DNA of 64,000 nt from HyVt-443 sp964544655 (GTDB taxonomy: Bacteria > Pseudomonadota > Gammaproteobacteria > Chromatiales > Chromatiaceae), in contig CAZJCM010000001.1 of NCBI GenBank assembly GCA_964544655.1, positions 62,001 to 126,000 of the forward strand, read 5' to 3'. The position numbers and the translations under genes are program-made. Position 1 is the stretch's first letter, and every line of letters starts with the position of its first letter. This document shows, in pieces, positions 26,832 through 34,353 of this stretch. The notes beneath the pieces were generated by a model. It worked only from the letters and a program-made list of their open reading frames with translations. It was not told the origin of the DNA and ran no database searches.

Positions 26832-28592
26832 TTATATTTCGATACCGAGCTTACGCTGTGCTACAGACCAGGCCACATCCAGTGGCATATAAAAGTAGTG
26901 GAATGCAGCTACCACCGCGGCCATGAGGAGAAGCAGAAAGAGCAGCCAGAGAAAACGTTTGAACAGCCGCCGCCTTCTGTCTGATGGTGTTTCGATATAA
27001 GGCACCACGAGCAGCGGCGGCTCGCCGGTAACGACCATCAGGTCACGGCTGCTCCTGATGGCATCACTCATACTCTCGGCCACTGCAACGGTGCCAACGC
27101 CACCGGCCAGCGAGAAGACGAATCCCAAAAACAGGATAGCCAGGCGATTCGGCTTGTCCGGCTTCTCCGGCAGTTGCGGCGGCTCGATCAGTGAGAAACG
27201 CTCGCCCTTGCGCTCGCGCTCCAGGGACTCGGCCAGATCCGCCTCCATCTGCTTGGCCCTGACCTCCTGGAACCTGGCCACAGCATTCTCATAATCCCGC
27301 GCCAGACCGCGATACTCACGCTCCACTTGCGGGCTTTTCAACAGGCGCTGCTCGAAATCGGCAATCTTCTCCTTTGCCTTCTGCCTTGCCTCCTGCAGCG
27401 ATCTCAATTCACTGTTGGCCGCCTGCAACTGGGCGCGCAGCTGGATATAGGCAGGATTATCCGGCTGTTTCACGGCGACCGATGCCTTGCGGCTTCTCTG
27501 CTGCGCCCGGGCCTTTTTCAATGACGCCTCGGCAGTGGTGATCGCCCGCTTCAGCTTCTTAACATCTGGATGCTTGGCAGAGTAACGTTTTCGCAGCGTG
27601 GCAAGCTCTGCCTTCAAGTCTTCGATACGACGCAGGTACTCATTGACATCCCCACCGGAGCCGGTCTCCTGCTCCAGGGCATCGATCTCCTTACGCATCT
27701 TCACCACATCAGGATGAGTCGGCGAATAGCGGGAAGAAAGGGTGATGTACTCCTGGCGCAGGGCCTGCAGCCGATCCTCGGAACTCAGCACCCGCTTGCC
27801 GTCTGCCGAATAGAGATCGCTGGTGGGGCTCATCTGCGACAATTCCGACTGCAGATAGATCTTCCGCTCCTCCAGGGCGCGGATCTGCTGCTCGGCGCTT
27901 TGCAGCTCCCGCTCCGCCTTCTCCATTAACTGGATGTTGAGCTGCTGGAGTTCAGGCAGGTTGTTTACGTTCCGCTCCTTGAATTCAGCCAGCTTTCGCT
28001 CCAATTCAGCAACCTGCTGTTCCAGCTTCCTGCCCTCTGTAGCAAGGAAGCTGGATGTCTCGACTGCCGACCGGGTGCGGCGTTTGAGATTTTCATTGAG
28101 ATAGAGTGAGACCAGCTCATTGGTCACTTTCTGTGCAATACGGGGATCACGATCGCTGAAAGAGAGCTTGAAGGCGATGGTCGCGGTCGTGGGACGGCCG
28201 CTACGGGGATCGACCACGTCGGCACTGATCATCTCAAGGCTGATCTCCTCACGCATATTCTCCACCAGCTCGGTCAGACTGAGCTTGTCACGGTCTTTGC
28301 GGTAGAGACCGTAGTCCTTGATGATCTTGCCCAGATTTTCCGTCGTCATGACCCGCTGGCTGATCATCTGGATCCGCTCACCGGCGTAAGAGGTGACGGT
28401 GGAACGAACCAGATCGGGCGGTATCTCCTGCTGTTCGATCAAGATGGTCGCTTCTGAGCGATACATCGACGGCAGGCCAAAGGCCAGCGCCACACTGGCC
28501 AGAAGTATGACCAGTGCAACACCGATCATCTGCTTCTTGCGCCGGCCCAGAATAGCCAGATAATCGCCTAGTCCTTTTACATCTTCTTCCAT
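26832..28592 (-). CDS. Wzz/GNVR-type polysaccharide chain-length determinant
   Basis: A 586-residue inner-membrane co-polymerase. A first membrane helix (MIGVALVILLASVALAFG) follows a short cytoplasmic start (MEEDVKGLGDYLAILGRRKK). A long periplasmic coiled coil spans roughly residues 180-430 (for example ELERKLAEFKERNVNNLPEL). The family PxxPxxP-like motif is PPQLPEKPDKPN near residue 470, just before the second helix. A third hydrophobic stretch lies near the C-terminus (FLWLLFLLLLMAAVVAAF). It resembles the EpsF/XrtA-system chain-length family and is paired with the following BY-kinase. Confidence 0.92.
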   Translation of the reverse strand: MEEDVKGLGDYLAILGRRKKQMIGVALVILLASVALAFGLPSMYRSEATILIEQQEIPPDLVRSTVTSYAGERIQMISQRVMTTENLGKIIKDYGLYRKDRDKLSLTELVENMREEISLEMISADVVDPRSGRPTTATIAFKLSFSDRDPRIAQKVTNELVSLYLNENLKRRTRSAVETSSFLATEGRKLEQQVAELERKLAEFKERNVNNLPELQQLNIQLMEKAERELQSAEQQIRALEERKIYLQSELSQMSPTSDLYSADGKRVLSSEDRLQALRQEYITLSSRYSPTHPDVVKMRKEIDALEQETGSGGDVNEYLRRIEDLKAELATLRKRYSAKHPDVKKLKRAITTAEASLKKARAQQRSRKASVAVKQPDNPAYIQLRAQLQAANSELRSLQEARQKAKEKIADFEQRLLKSPQVEREYRGLARDYENAVARFQEVRAKQMEADLAESLERERKGERFSLIEPPQLPEKPDKPNRLAILFLGFVFSLAGGVGTVAVAESMSDAIRSSRDLMVVTGEPPLLVVPYIETPSDRRRRLFKRFLWLLFLLLLMAAVVAAFHYFYMPLDVAWSVAQRKLGIEI

Positions 28593-28767
28593 TGCGTACC
28601 CATTCTCTCTGCCATGTTCAGCCTATCATAGCGGCTATTCGTATGAAAAAATTAGGGGTTTACTACTACCCCTCCGTCACCACACCCACAGCAGCGGCAG
28701 GCGGTACGATTGCCGGCTGTAAGCGCCGGTCTCTGCCGACAGACCGACCCAGAGGGGAGCGTGGAAT

Positions 28768-30030
28768 CTACAGATCCATCCAGCGGGAAACGGATTCATT
28801 GGGCCAAACATAACGTATCCCAATGAACACCGCATTGGAGACCGCGGCACCATTGTTTTGTGCCGTATCCTCCTGCCAACGATAGCGGTAGGAACCCGTA
28901 ACACTCCACCAGCGGGTTGCGCGCCAACGGATCCTTGGCTCTATTTTGAAATAGTCCCGATCCTGGGAGGCGTCATCGAGACCACCTGTGCTGCTGTTTC
29001 GATAGATCCCGGTTTGCAAACTGTAGTGGATGCGACTCGAGTAATCCCCCTGCAGGTTGAGCTCCGCCTCCTGGGTGCGTAACAGCCGGCCGCTGCTGCT
29101 CGGGTTCTCGAACGAACGCAACACGCCGCCCAGTGAAAATGTTTCAAAGCGCCTGGTCAAACGCAGCTCCGCCATATATCCACTGTCACTGCTGCTCTGT
29201 TTGCTGCCGGCAAGGGTAAAGTCGAACTCGGTATAGCGGGGGCCGATCATGAACGATCCCGACAGAGTTTCACTGAACTGGTGATTGACGCCGACCTGCG
29301 CCCAAACACTTTTGTAGCGAGAAAATATCTCCTGCGCATCATACATGGAGAATGCCAACACCCCCTGCAAGCTGGTCCGCTCCGAGTATTGGTAGGCCAG
29401 TCCGAGATCCACCACGTCATAACGATAATCTATCAGCCGGTTGATCACACCTTCGTCATATGTGGTATTGGTGTAGCGATACCCCAGGGTCACATTGAGT
29501 CGCTCGGTCAGGGTACGCTCCCATGACGGACGCAGGGAGATGTTGTTTCGCGGTATGGAGGTATCGACCCAGCCTGTGGTCAGCACTTCGCTGGTCCGCG
29601 TACTGTCGAGGCTATAGTCGGCCTCCAGGCGGAATTTATTCAGATCACTGGTACGGACAGCGGCGTCCAGGCTGAAAAACTGATCATCCGTGTTGAGGTC
29701 ACTCAACCCCTCATAACGCCGGGAATTGAGCCTGATCCCAAACTTGACGTTGCTGACCTCGGTTCTGAAACCAAAACTGGCATCCGCATCCACCGTGGCG
29801 CTGAATGCCTCTTCGGCACCGTTGACGGAAAACCGGACATTGTCGTCGTAACCCAGGCGCAGGTTCACGCTGGGCTCGAAATACCAATTCTCCGCCAACG
29901 CCTGGCCAGGCGACAGACTGGCACCGAAAAGCAGCAGCATCGCAGCCCGTACTGTGGCGCCCACAGAGGCGCTGACACGGTGCCGGCCCGGTTCTCTCGA
30001 CCCCATACTGCTCGGCTCCAGCGCTGACAT
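28768..30030 (-). CDS. Outer-membrane beta-barrel protein of the EPS cluster
   Basis: A 420-residue protein with an N-terminal signal region (VRAAMLLLFGASLSPGQALA) and then alternating amphipathic strands rich in Tyr, Arg and Ser. Examples are NLRLGYDDNVRFS, ITPRY-like turns and a final strand AVFIGIRYVW. This fits the BBP2/EpsL-type porin group found next to Wza-like exporters in exosortase loci. It starts immediately after the wza-like stop codon (TGA-ATG), so the two are coupled. It may be the outer-membrane exit pore for the polysaccharide, since the Wza-like protein is too short to form one. Function inferred from context. Confidence 0.82.
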   Translation of the reverse strand: MSALEPSSMGSREPGRHRVSASVGATVRAAMLLLFGASLSPGQALAENWYFEPSVNLRLGYDDNVRFSVNGAEEAFSATVDADASFGFRTEVSNVKFGIRLNSRRYEGLSDLNTDDQFFSLDAAVRTSDLNKFRLEADYSLDSTRTSEVLTTGWVDTSIPRNNISLRPSWERTLTERLNVTLGYRYTNTTYDEGVINRLIDYRYDVVDLGLAYQYSERTSLQGVLAFSMYDAQEIFSRYKSVWAQVGVNHQFSETLSGSFMIGPRYTEFDFTLAGSKQSSSDSGYMAELRLTRRFETFSLGGVLRSFENPSSSGRLLRTQEAELNLQGDYSSRIHYSLQTGIYRNSSTGGLDDASQDRDYFKIEPRIRWRATRWWSVTGSYRYRWQEDTAQNNGAAVSNAVFIGIRYVWPNESVSRWMDL

Positions 30031-30588
30031 TCAGGGAACGAGTATGATGTCACCCGCCTGAAGCAGGATGTTCTGCTTCAGATCCCCCTTCTCGACCGCA
30101 TCATAGGAGAAGGGGATACTGATCTGCCCACTGTCTCCCCGGCGCAAGACCTGGATCTTGTTGCGATCGGCAAATGGGTTGACCCCCCCGGCCATACTCA
30201 GGGCCTGCAGCACGTCCACATAGCGGTTGACCACGAATTCCCCTGGCTTGTTGACCTTGCCAAGCACATATATGCGATTCCCGAGCATCTGCTTGAGACT
30301 GACGGTAACCACCGGATCGGAGAGGTACTTGGCGATACGGGCGCTGATCTCCTCGCCCAACTGCTCCACAGACTTACCGGAGGCATCGATGTTGCCCACC
30401 AACGGAAACGAAATCCCTCCATCCGGTCGAACCAATACCTCGCCCTGCAAGTCAGGTTCCTTCCAGACCGATACTGCCAGCACATCACCCGGCTGCAGAG
30501 CGTAGCCTTCCCCGGCCGATACGAGCATCGGGTGGGAAAAAAAGAACAGGCCGGCCAACACGCCCAACAGAGACAGCATTTTCTTCAT
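30031..30588 (-). CDS. Short Wza-type polysaccharide export protein
   Basis: A 185-residue periplasmic protein. The signal peptide (MKKMLSLLGVLAGLFFF, cleavage near SAGEG) lacks a lipobox cysteine. The Poly_export domain begins YALQPGDVLAVSVWKEPDL, and one SLBB domain follows (GNRIYVLGKVNKPGEFVV). The C-terminal transmembrane helix of full-length Wza is missing, as in EpsE-type proteins of exosortase loci, which work with a separate barrel. The start at 30588 is taken because MKKMLSLLG begins the signal peptide; an ATG 33 nt upstream is less likely. Confidence 0.9.
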   Translation of the reverse strand: MKKMLSLLGVLAGLFFFSHPMLVSAGEGYALQPGDVLAVSVWKEPDLQGEVLVRPDGGISFPLVGNIDASGKSVEQLGEEISARIAKYLSDPVVTVSLKQMLGNRIYVLGKVNKPGEFVVNRYVDVLQALSMAGGVNPFADRNKIQVLRRGDSGQISIPFSYDAVEKGDLKQNILLQAGDIILVP

Positions 30589-30610
30589 TACAGATTCACC
30601 ATATAGAGAA

Positions 30611-30630
30611 AGAGGGGCCAAAGCCCCTCT
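30611..30630 (-). terminator. Hairpin terminator after the VPLPA-CTERM gene
   Basis: On the minus strand the 8-bp stem AGAGGGGC-TTTG-GCCCCTCT is followed by TTCTCT. It lies between the stop of the VPLPA-CTERM gene and the wza-like start, so the substrate gene is probably transcribed separately, with partial read-through possible because the U-tract is short. Confidence 0.6.
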
Positions 30631-30719
30631 AAAATCTCATATCAAGGATCAGGATGCAACGCAGAGAAGACAAGGCTCGACAACCTGTCATCAACGACCC
30701 AGAGTCACTTTGAGCAGGA

Positions 30720-31232
30720 TCAGATCTTGTTGCGACGGCTGTATGCGACAAATCCAAACAGTGCGCTACCGAACAGCCAGGCAGCGGCGGGAACGGGGGT
30801 CGCAGAGACGGGAACGGAGGCGGAGGCCGCAGAGACGGTGAGTGAAAATTCCCCTCCAGACAACCCGGTAACACCCGTTGCGCTGATCAGGTAGGTCTTC
30901 CCGGACATGTATCCGGTGTCGCTATCCGTGAACGGCGAACCATCATAGTGGCCAGTGAACAGGGTGACCAGGTGATCCTCATTGATGAGTTCCGAGATGG
31001 TGACATCGAGCATGCTGCCATTGCCACCTGCAATCAGACCACTGAAAACCCCATCGACCTTGATACCGCTGTCAGCATCCAGTTGGAACAGGGATGAAGC
31101 GGTGATCGACTGAAAGGACGACACACTGCTGGCGTTCAGCGTAACTGGCAGTGATGGAGGGGAGATTGATGCATTGGCGCTCCCCGCCATCAGAAGTCCA
31201 AGAAAGAACAATACGAACAAGCGCTTGATCAT
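30720..31232 (-). CDS. Secreted protein with VPLPA-CTERM exosortase sorting tag
   Basis: A 170-residue secreted protein. The signal peptide MIKRLFVLFFLGLLMAGSANA is followed by a Ser/Thr-rich domain of unknown fold. The C-terminal 25 residues carry the tripartite sorting tag: PVPAAAWLFGS, a hydrophobic helix (ALFGFVAYS) and the basic tail RRNKI. This is the VPLPA variant recognised by XrtD-class exosortases, encoded at 21080-22657. The start at 31232 removes a non-signal-like leader. A sigma-54-type promoter lies at 31327-31343. It heads the cluster but is cut off from it by a hairpin terminator. Confidence 0.88.
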   Translation of the reverse strand: MIKRLFVLFFLGLLMAGSANASISPPSLPVTLNASSVSSFQSITASSLFQLDADSGIKVDGVFSGLIAGGNGSMLDVTISELINEDHLVTLFTGHYDGSPFTDSDTGYMSGKTYLISATGVTGLSGGEFSLTVSAASASVPVSATPVPAAAWLFGSALFGFVAYSRRNKI

Positions 31233-31326
31233 TTTATTTGTAGCTCCATCTCCAAATTTTTGGGCGCATCTGCAATGACACACGCGCGCGAATACAACAC
31301 ACATCATCAATGTTGCATAAAATACC

Positions 31327-31343
31327 TGCAGCTTTCATGCCAC
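31327..31343 (-). promoter_or_regulatory. Sigma-54-type promoter of the VPLPA-CTERM gene
   Basis: On the minus strand GTGGCATGAAAGCTGCA has the -24 GG (31341-31340) and -12 GC (31329-31328) separated by exactly 10 nt, with TGGCAT against consensus TGGCAC and CTGC against TTGC. Transcription would start near 31316, giving an 84-nt leader. The spacing is the defining feature; activity is inferred. Confidence 0.6.
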
Positions 31344-31450
31344 AGTAGAATATCTTTTCACGCTTAGACCTATCGCACTGGTTTAAATGAATTTTTATTC
31401 TCGATCAGCAACGACGCCCCATAACCCCAGGTTGTCCAATTCGATCCGAC

Positions 31451-31470
31451 TGTAAAAAAAACTGACGAAT
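31451..31470 (+). promoter_or_regulatory. 20-bp motif copy A, candidate enhancer site
   Basis: TGTAAAAAAAACTGACGAAT. It matches copy C (63281-63300, other strand) at 19 of 20 positions. It lies 110 nt upstream of the sigma-54-type promoter of the VPLPA-CTERM gene and is oriented opposite to transcription, as copy C is for its gene. Confidence 0.6.
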
Positions 31471-31670
31471 GATTCGCCACTATGTGCGCCAATTCCGGTA
31501 TTACCTGTAATCTGAAGCCGTGGGTTGAGAGCTGATGCAACGTGCAAGATATTGATTTGGATAACGTAATGAAAATTTGCAACCATACCCACAGGTCTGG
31601 CGAAAATCTTCATATTGCTATATGAATCAATAGGTTGCATGATACGCTACGATAAACCCATGGATTCAGG

Positions 31671-31690
31671 TGTAAAAAAAGCTGACAGAT
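31671..31690 (+). promoter_or_regulatory. 20-bp motif copy B
   Basis: TGTAAAAAAAGCTGACAGAT, 18 of 20 identical to copy C, with similarity continuing as TTGCGTGG. It is 330 nt from the VPLPA-CTERM promoter and about 290 nt before the WcaJ-type start. No sigma-54 promoter with correct spacing is found next to it on either side. Confidence 0.5.
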
Positions 31691-31982
31691 GTTGCGTGGC
31701 ATTGCTATCCCCCTACAACACGTCGATAATAGTCGATAATACCGGCCGGTGTAACCACGGCCTGCCCCTGAATCAATGGGTTCAAAGGGAAGGTCGGGAT
31801 GTGATGTATCGATATTGGACCAGCCGCCTGTATCATACGCCCTGATGAAACCACGGACCCGGTGTTTGACCACACAGGACGCAGGGCCTTCGCCATACCC
31901 GATGCCAGCCACCCTGCTTTGCAAGCCGCCTGCCACCAGGAAAGGCAAACATGAATAACCTGATGTAATCAAAGGATTTCAC

Positions 31983-33401
31983 TTGCAATTCAATCGTAAA
32001 CCCAATCGCTCCCTGCTGACGCGGAGAAACAACCTGAGCAGCACATTTCAGGCCTTGTACGACGGCCTGGTCGTGATCCTGCTGGCCATCCTGATCACCA
32101 TCTGGATAAACGGCGTCTTCACCACGCCCTATGCCGTAATGACCGTTACCCTTCTGGGCACCATGGGCCTTGTGTACGATCGCCTCAGCATCTACCGCCA
32201 TCATGAAGGAATGACCCATAAGGCGATCTCTCTCGGCAAGGCGTGGAGCATCTCCTTCGCCATTCTCCTGATGTTGGGCTTTCTCACCAAGAGCACTGAC
32301 CACTTCTCGCGCACAGTGGCCATTCTGCTCTATCTTTCGGGTTATGGCGTGCAACTCATCGGCCATCTCGGCTTCCTGTATCTGCAGCGCAGATATGCCA
32401 GCCATCGCAGTCAGAGCAAGGCCCTGATCGTCGGCACCGGCCCGTTGGCCGACCACATCTATGAGCGTATCAACATGAATCCCTGGGTGCCGGAGGAGGT
32501 CATCGGCACGGTCACGCTTCCACAGAACGGTGATTCCACAGGAGGCGAAAAAGATAGCCTGGCGCCAGTGGTTGGAAACCTGCGGGAAATTCAGCAGTTG
32601 ATCAAGACCCGCGATATCGAAACGGTCTACATCGCCGTGCCTCTGGATGCTTCCCCGATCATCAGGGAGATCTATTTCGATCTGTTGGATGCCAACGTGA
32701 ACATCCACTGGGCGCCTAACATCTTCGCCCTCAACCTGATCAACCACAGCGTCAAGGAGCTTGCCGGCATCCCCATTCTGACCCTTTCCGAAACACCCCT
32801 GATCGGCTCTCACCTGCTGATCAAGACGATCGAGGACCGGGTGCTGGCCAGTATCGCGCTGGTCCTGGTCAGCCCGATCATGCTGGCCACCGCCATCGCC
32901 ATCAAACTGGAGTCTCCGGGGCCGGTTTTCTTCCGGCAGGTAAGGACCGGTTGGGATGGCAAAGAGTTCCGCATCTGGAAATTCCGCAGCATGCGCATGC
33001 ACGAACCGGAGGGCGACAAGGTCAAGCAGGCAACCAAGAATGACCCGCGGGTAACCCGGGTTGGCCGCTTTATCCGTCGCACCAGCATCGATGAGCTGCC
33101 ACAGCTGTTCAATGTGCTCACCGGACAGATGTCCCTGGTCGGACCAAGGCCCCACGCAATTCAACACAACAGGGAATATTCAGAACACATAACCGCCTAT
33201 CTGGCACGTCACCGGATCAAGCCGGGTATCACTGGACTGGCCCAGATTCGTGGCTATCGGGGCGAGACGAAGGAGTTGGAGCAGATGGAGAAGCGGGTCA
33301 AATACGACCTGGAGTACATCAACAACTGGTCTCTGGGGCTGGATCTGAGCATCCTGGCGCGAACCGTTTTCACCCTGTTCAACGACGAAAAGGCGTACTG
33401 A
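31983..33401 (+). CDS. Undecaprenyl-phosphate sugar phosphotransferase (WcaJ type)
   Basis: This 472-residue polyprenyl glycosylphosphotransferase starts repeat-unit synthesis by moving a sugar-1-phosphate onto undecaprenyl phosphate. About four to five membrane helices occupy residues 20-130. A CoA-binding-like domain follows (ALIVGTGPLADHI). The C-terminal catalytic domain has KFRSMRMHEP, RRTSIDELPQLFNVL and SLVGPRP. The start is TTG at 31983, supported by AAAGGA 6 nt upstream; no ATG gives a better N-terminus. It is divergent from the EPS/exosortase operon and is the only glycosyltransferase here. Confidence 0.92.
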   Translation: MQFNRKPNRSLLTRRNNLSSTFQALYDGLVVILLAILITIWINGVFTTPYAVMTVTLLGTMGLVYDRLSIYRHHEGMTHKAISLGKAWSISFAILLMLGFLTKSTDHFSRTVAILLYLSGYGVQLIGHLGFLYLQRRYASHRSQSKALIVGTGPLADHIYERINMNPWVPEEVIGTVTLPQNGDSTGGEKDSLAPVVGNLREIQQLIKTRDIETVYIAVPLDASPIIREIYFDLLDANVNIHWAPNIFALNLINHSVKELAGIPILTLSETPLIGSHLLIKTIEDRVLASIALVLVSPIMLATAIAIKLESPGPVFFRQVRTGWDGKEFRIWKFRSMRMHEPEGDKVKQATKNDPRVTRVGRFIRRTSIDELPQLFNVLTGQMSLVGPRPHAIQHNREYSEHITAYLARHRIKPGITGLAQIRGYRGETKELEQMEKRVKYDLEYINNWSLGLDLSILARTVFTLFNDEKAY

Positions 33402-33423
33402 GCGGCCTGCCGCACTCAGGCGA

Positions 33424-34353
33424 CTATTTGGCGATCGCCGCCGGTGGCGACTCCAGGTCGAGATCGTCGTCCAGCGAAATCAGGTCTTCCATCTCGTCCA
33501 CCGACGACTCCGGCAGGATATCCTCCTCTGCCAGACCATCTTCTCCGATCATCCGGGTCGGCTCCAGCCCCTCTTCATCCGTTGCTTGCATCAGCTGATC
33601 CACCCCGGCCGCATCGGCCGTCATCTCATCCGCTGCGAACAACTCTTCCGCCGGCTGATCGCTTTCATCTTCCTTGATTTCATCTATCGCGGGTTCAGAC
33701 AGGAGATCCTCTGCCACTGGCCCTGCCGGCGCTGTCTCCGGGACATCTTCTGTACCCTCATCGCCCCCATCTCCATCACTCCTGAACATATCGGCGATCT
33801 TTTCCTTGTCCAGATCACCACCATCGCCGCCGGCAAACATGGAAGAATACTCGTTCAGCATTCTGCCCATGGTATCCATGGTTATGCGCAGCTCGTCCGA
33901 CAGGCGCTTATTTTCATCCTTGAGACGCTCTATCTCCCGGGTGGTGTCGGCAGATCCCACATCAGCTTCGAGTTGCCCAGCCGCGGAGATCCCCAGGTTA
34001 CGATATGGCTCCGTCGCACCTTCAAATGCCAAGTGCAGAACCTCCAGCTCACCGGCATCACGTTTCAGATAGAGATTGATCAGGGTTTGATAAAAGCGCA
34101 TCTCCTCCCGATTGACCCGGACCAGGAGCTCCTCCAACGCGGCACCCTCGATGCCATAGCCCATCAACAACGCCTTGGTCTCCTCCTGGCGTCTTTCATT
34201 ATCCTCTTTGATCCTGCTGATGAGGGTCGCAGCAGCCTTTCGATCCCGCCGCTTCTTCAGCGCGATGCTCACCAGCAGCAGGATGGCGACCATACTGCTG
34301 ACCAGCAACAGTTCCCCCAGGGTCAGCAACAACAAACTGTTAATCTCCGTCAT
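33424..34353 (-). CDS. Membrane-anchored coiled-coil protein with acidic tail, unknown function
   Basis: A 309-residue protein not assigned to a known family. One N-terminal membrane helix (LLLLTLGELLLVSSMVAILLL) is followed by a basic stop-transfer (KKRRDRK), a helical region, a predicted coiled coil near residues 155-185 (REIERLKDENKRLSDELR), and a long Asp/Glu-rich disordered tail from about residue 195. Its start lies inside the end of the upstream VWA gene (14-nt overlap), with GGAGG 9 nt before the ATG, so the two are coupled and probably form one complex. Confidence 0.8.
   Translation of the reverse strand: MTEINSLLLLTLGELLLVSSMVAILLLVSIALKKRRDRKAAATLISRIKEDNERRQEETKALLMGYGIEGAALEELLVRVNREEMRFYQTLINLYLKRDAGELEVLHLAFEGATEPYRNLGISAAGQLEADVGSADTTREIERLKDENKRLSDELRITMDTMGRMLNEYSSMFAGGDGGDLDKEKIADMFRSDGDGGDEGTEDVPETAPAGPVAEDLLSEPAIDEIKEDESDQPAEELFAADEMTADAAGVDQLMQATDEEGLEPTRMIGEDGLAEEDILPESSVDEMEDLISLDDDLDLESPPAAIAK

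Larger units (their letters stand above)
31233..31982. other. 750-nt regulatory intergenic region
   Basis: Divergent spacer between the VPLPA-CTERM gene (minus) and the WcaJ-type gene (plus). It holds a sigma-54-type promoter and two copies of a 20-bp motif, listed separately. It is more AT-rich than its surroundings. Short open frames on the minus strand (31395-31640) run through the motif and show no family resemblance. No gene is called. Confidence 0.6.

Noticed and set aside
31395..31640. Minus-strand frame of 81 codons in the 750-nt spacer
   Set aside because: It reads through motif copy A, which is repeated at non-coding sites, and shows no known domain or ribosome-binding site.
31671..31710. 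Possible sigma-54 promoter next to motif copy B (GTGGCATTGCT)
   Set aside because: The GG and GC are separated by only 4 nt instead of 10.
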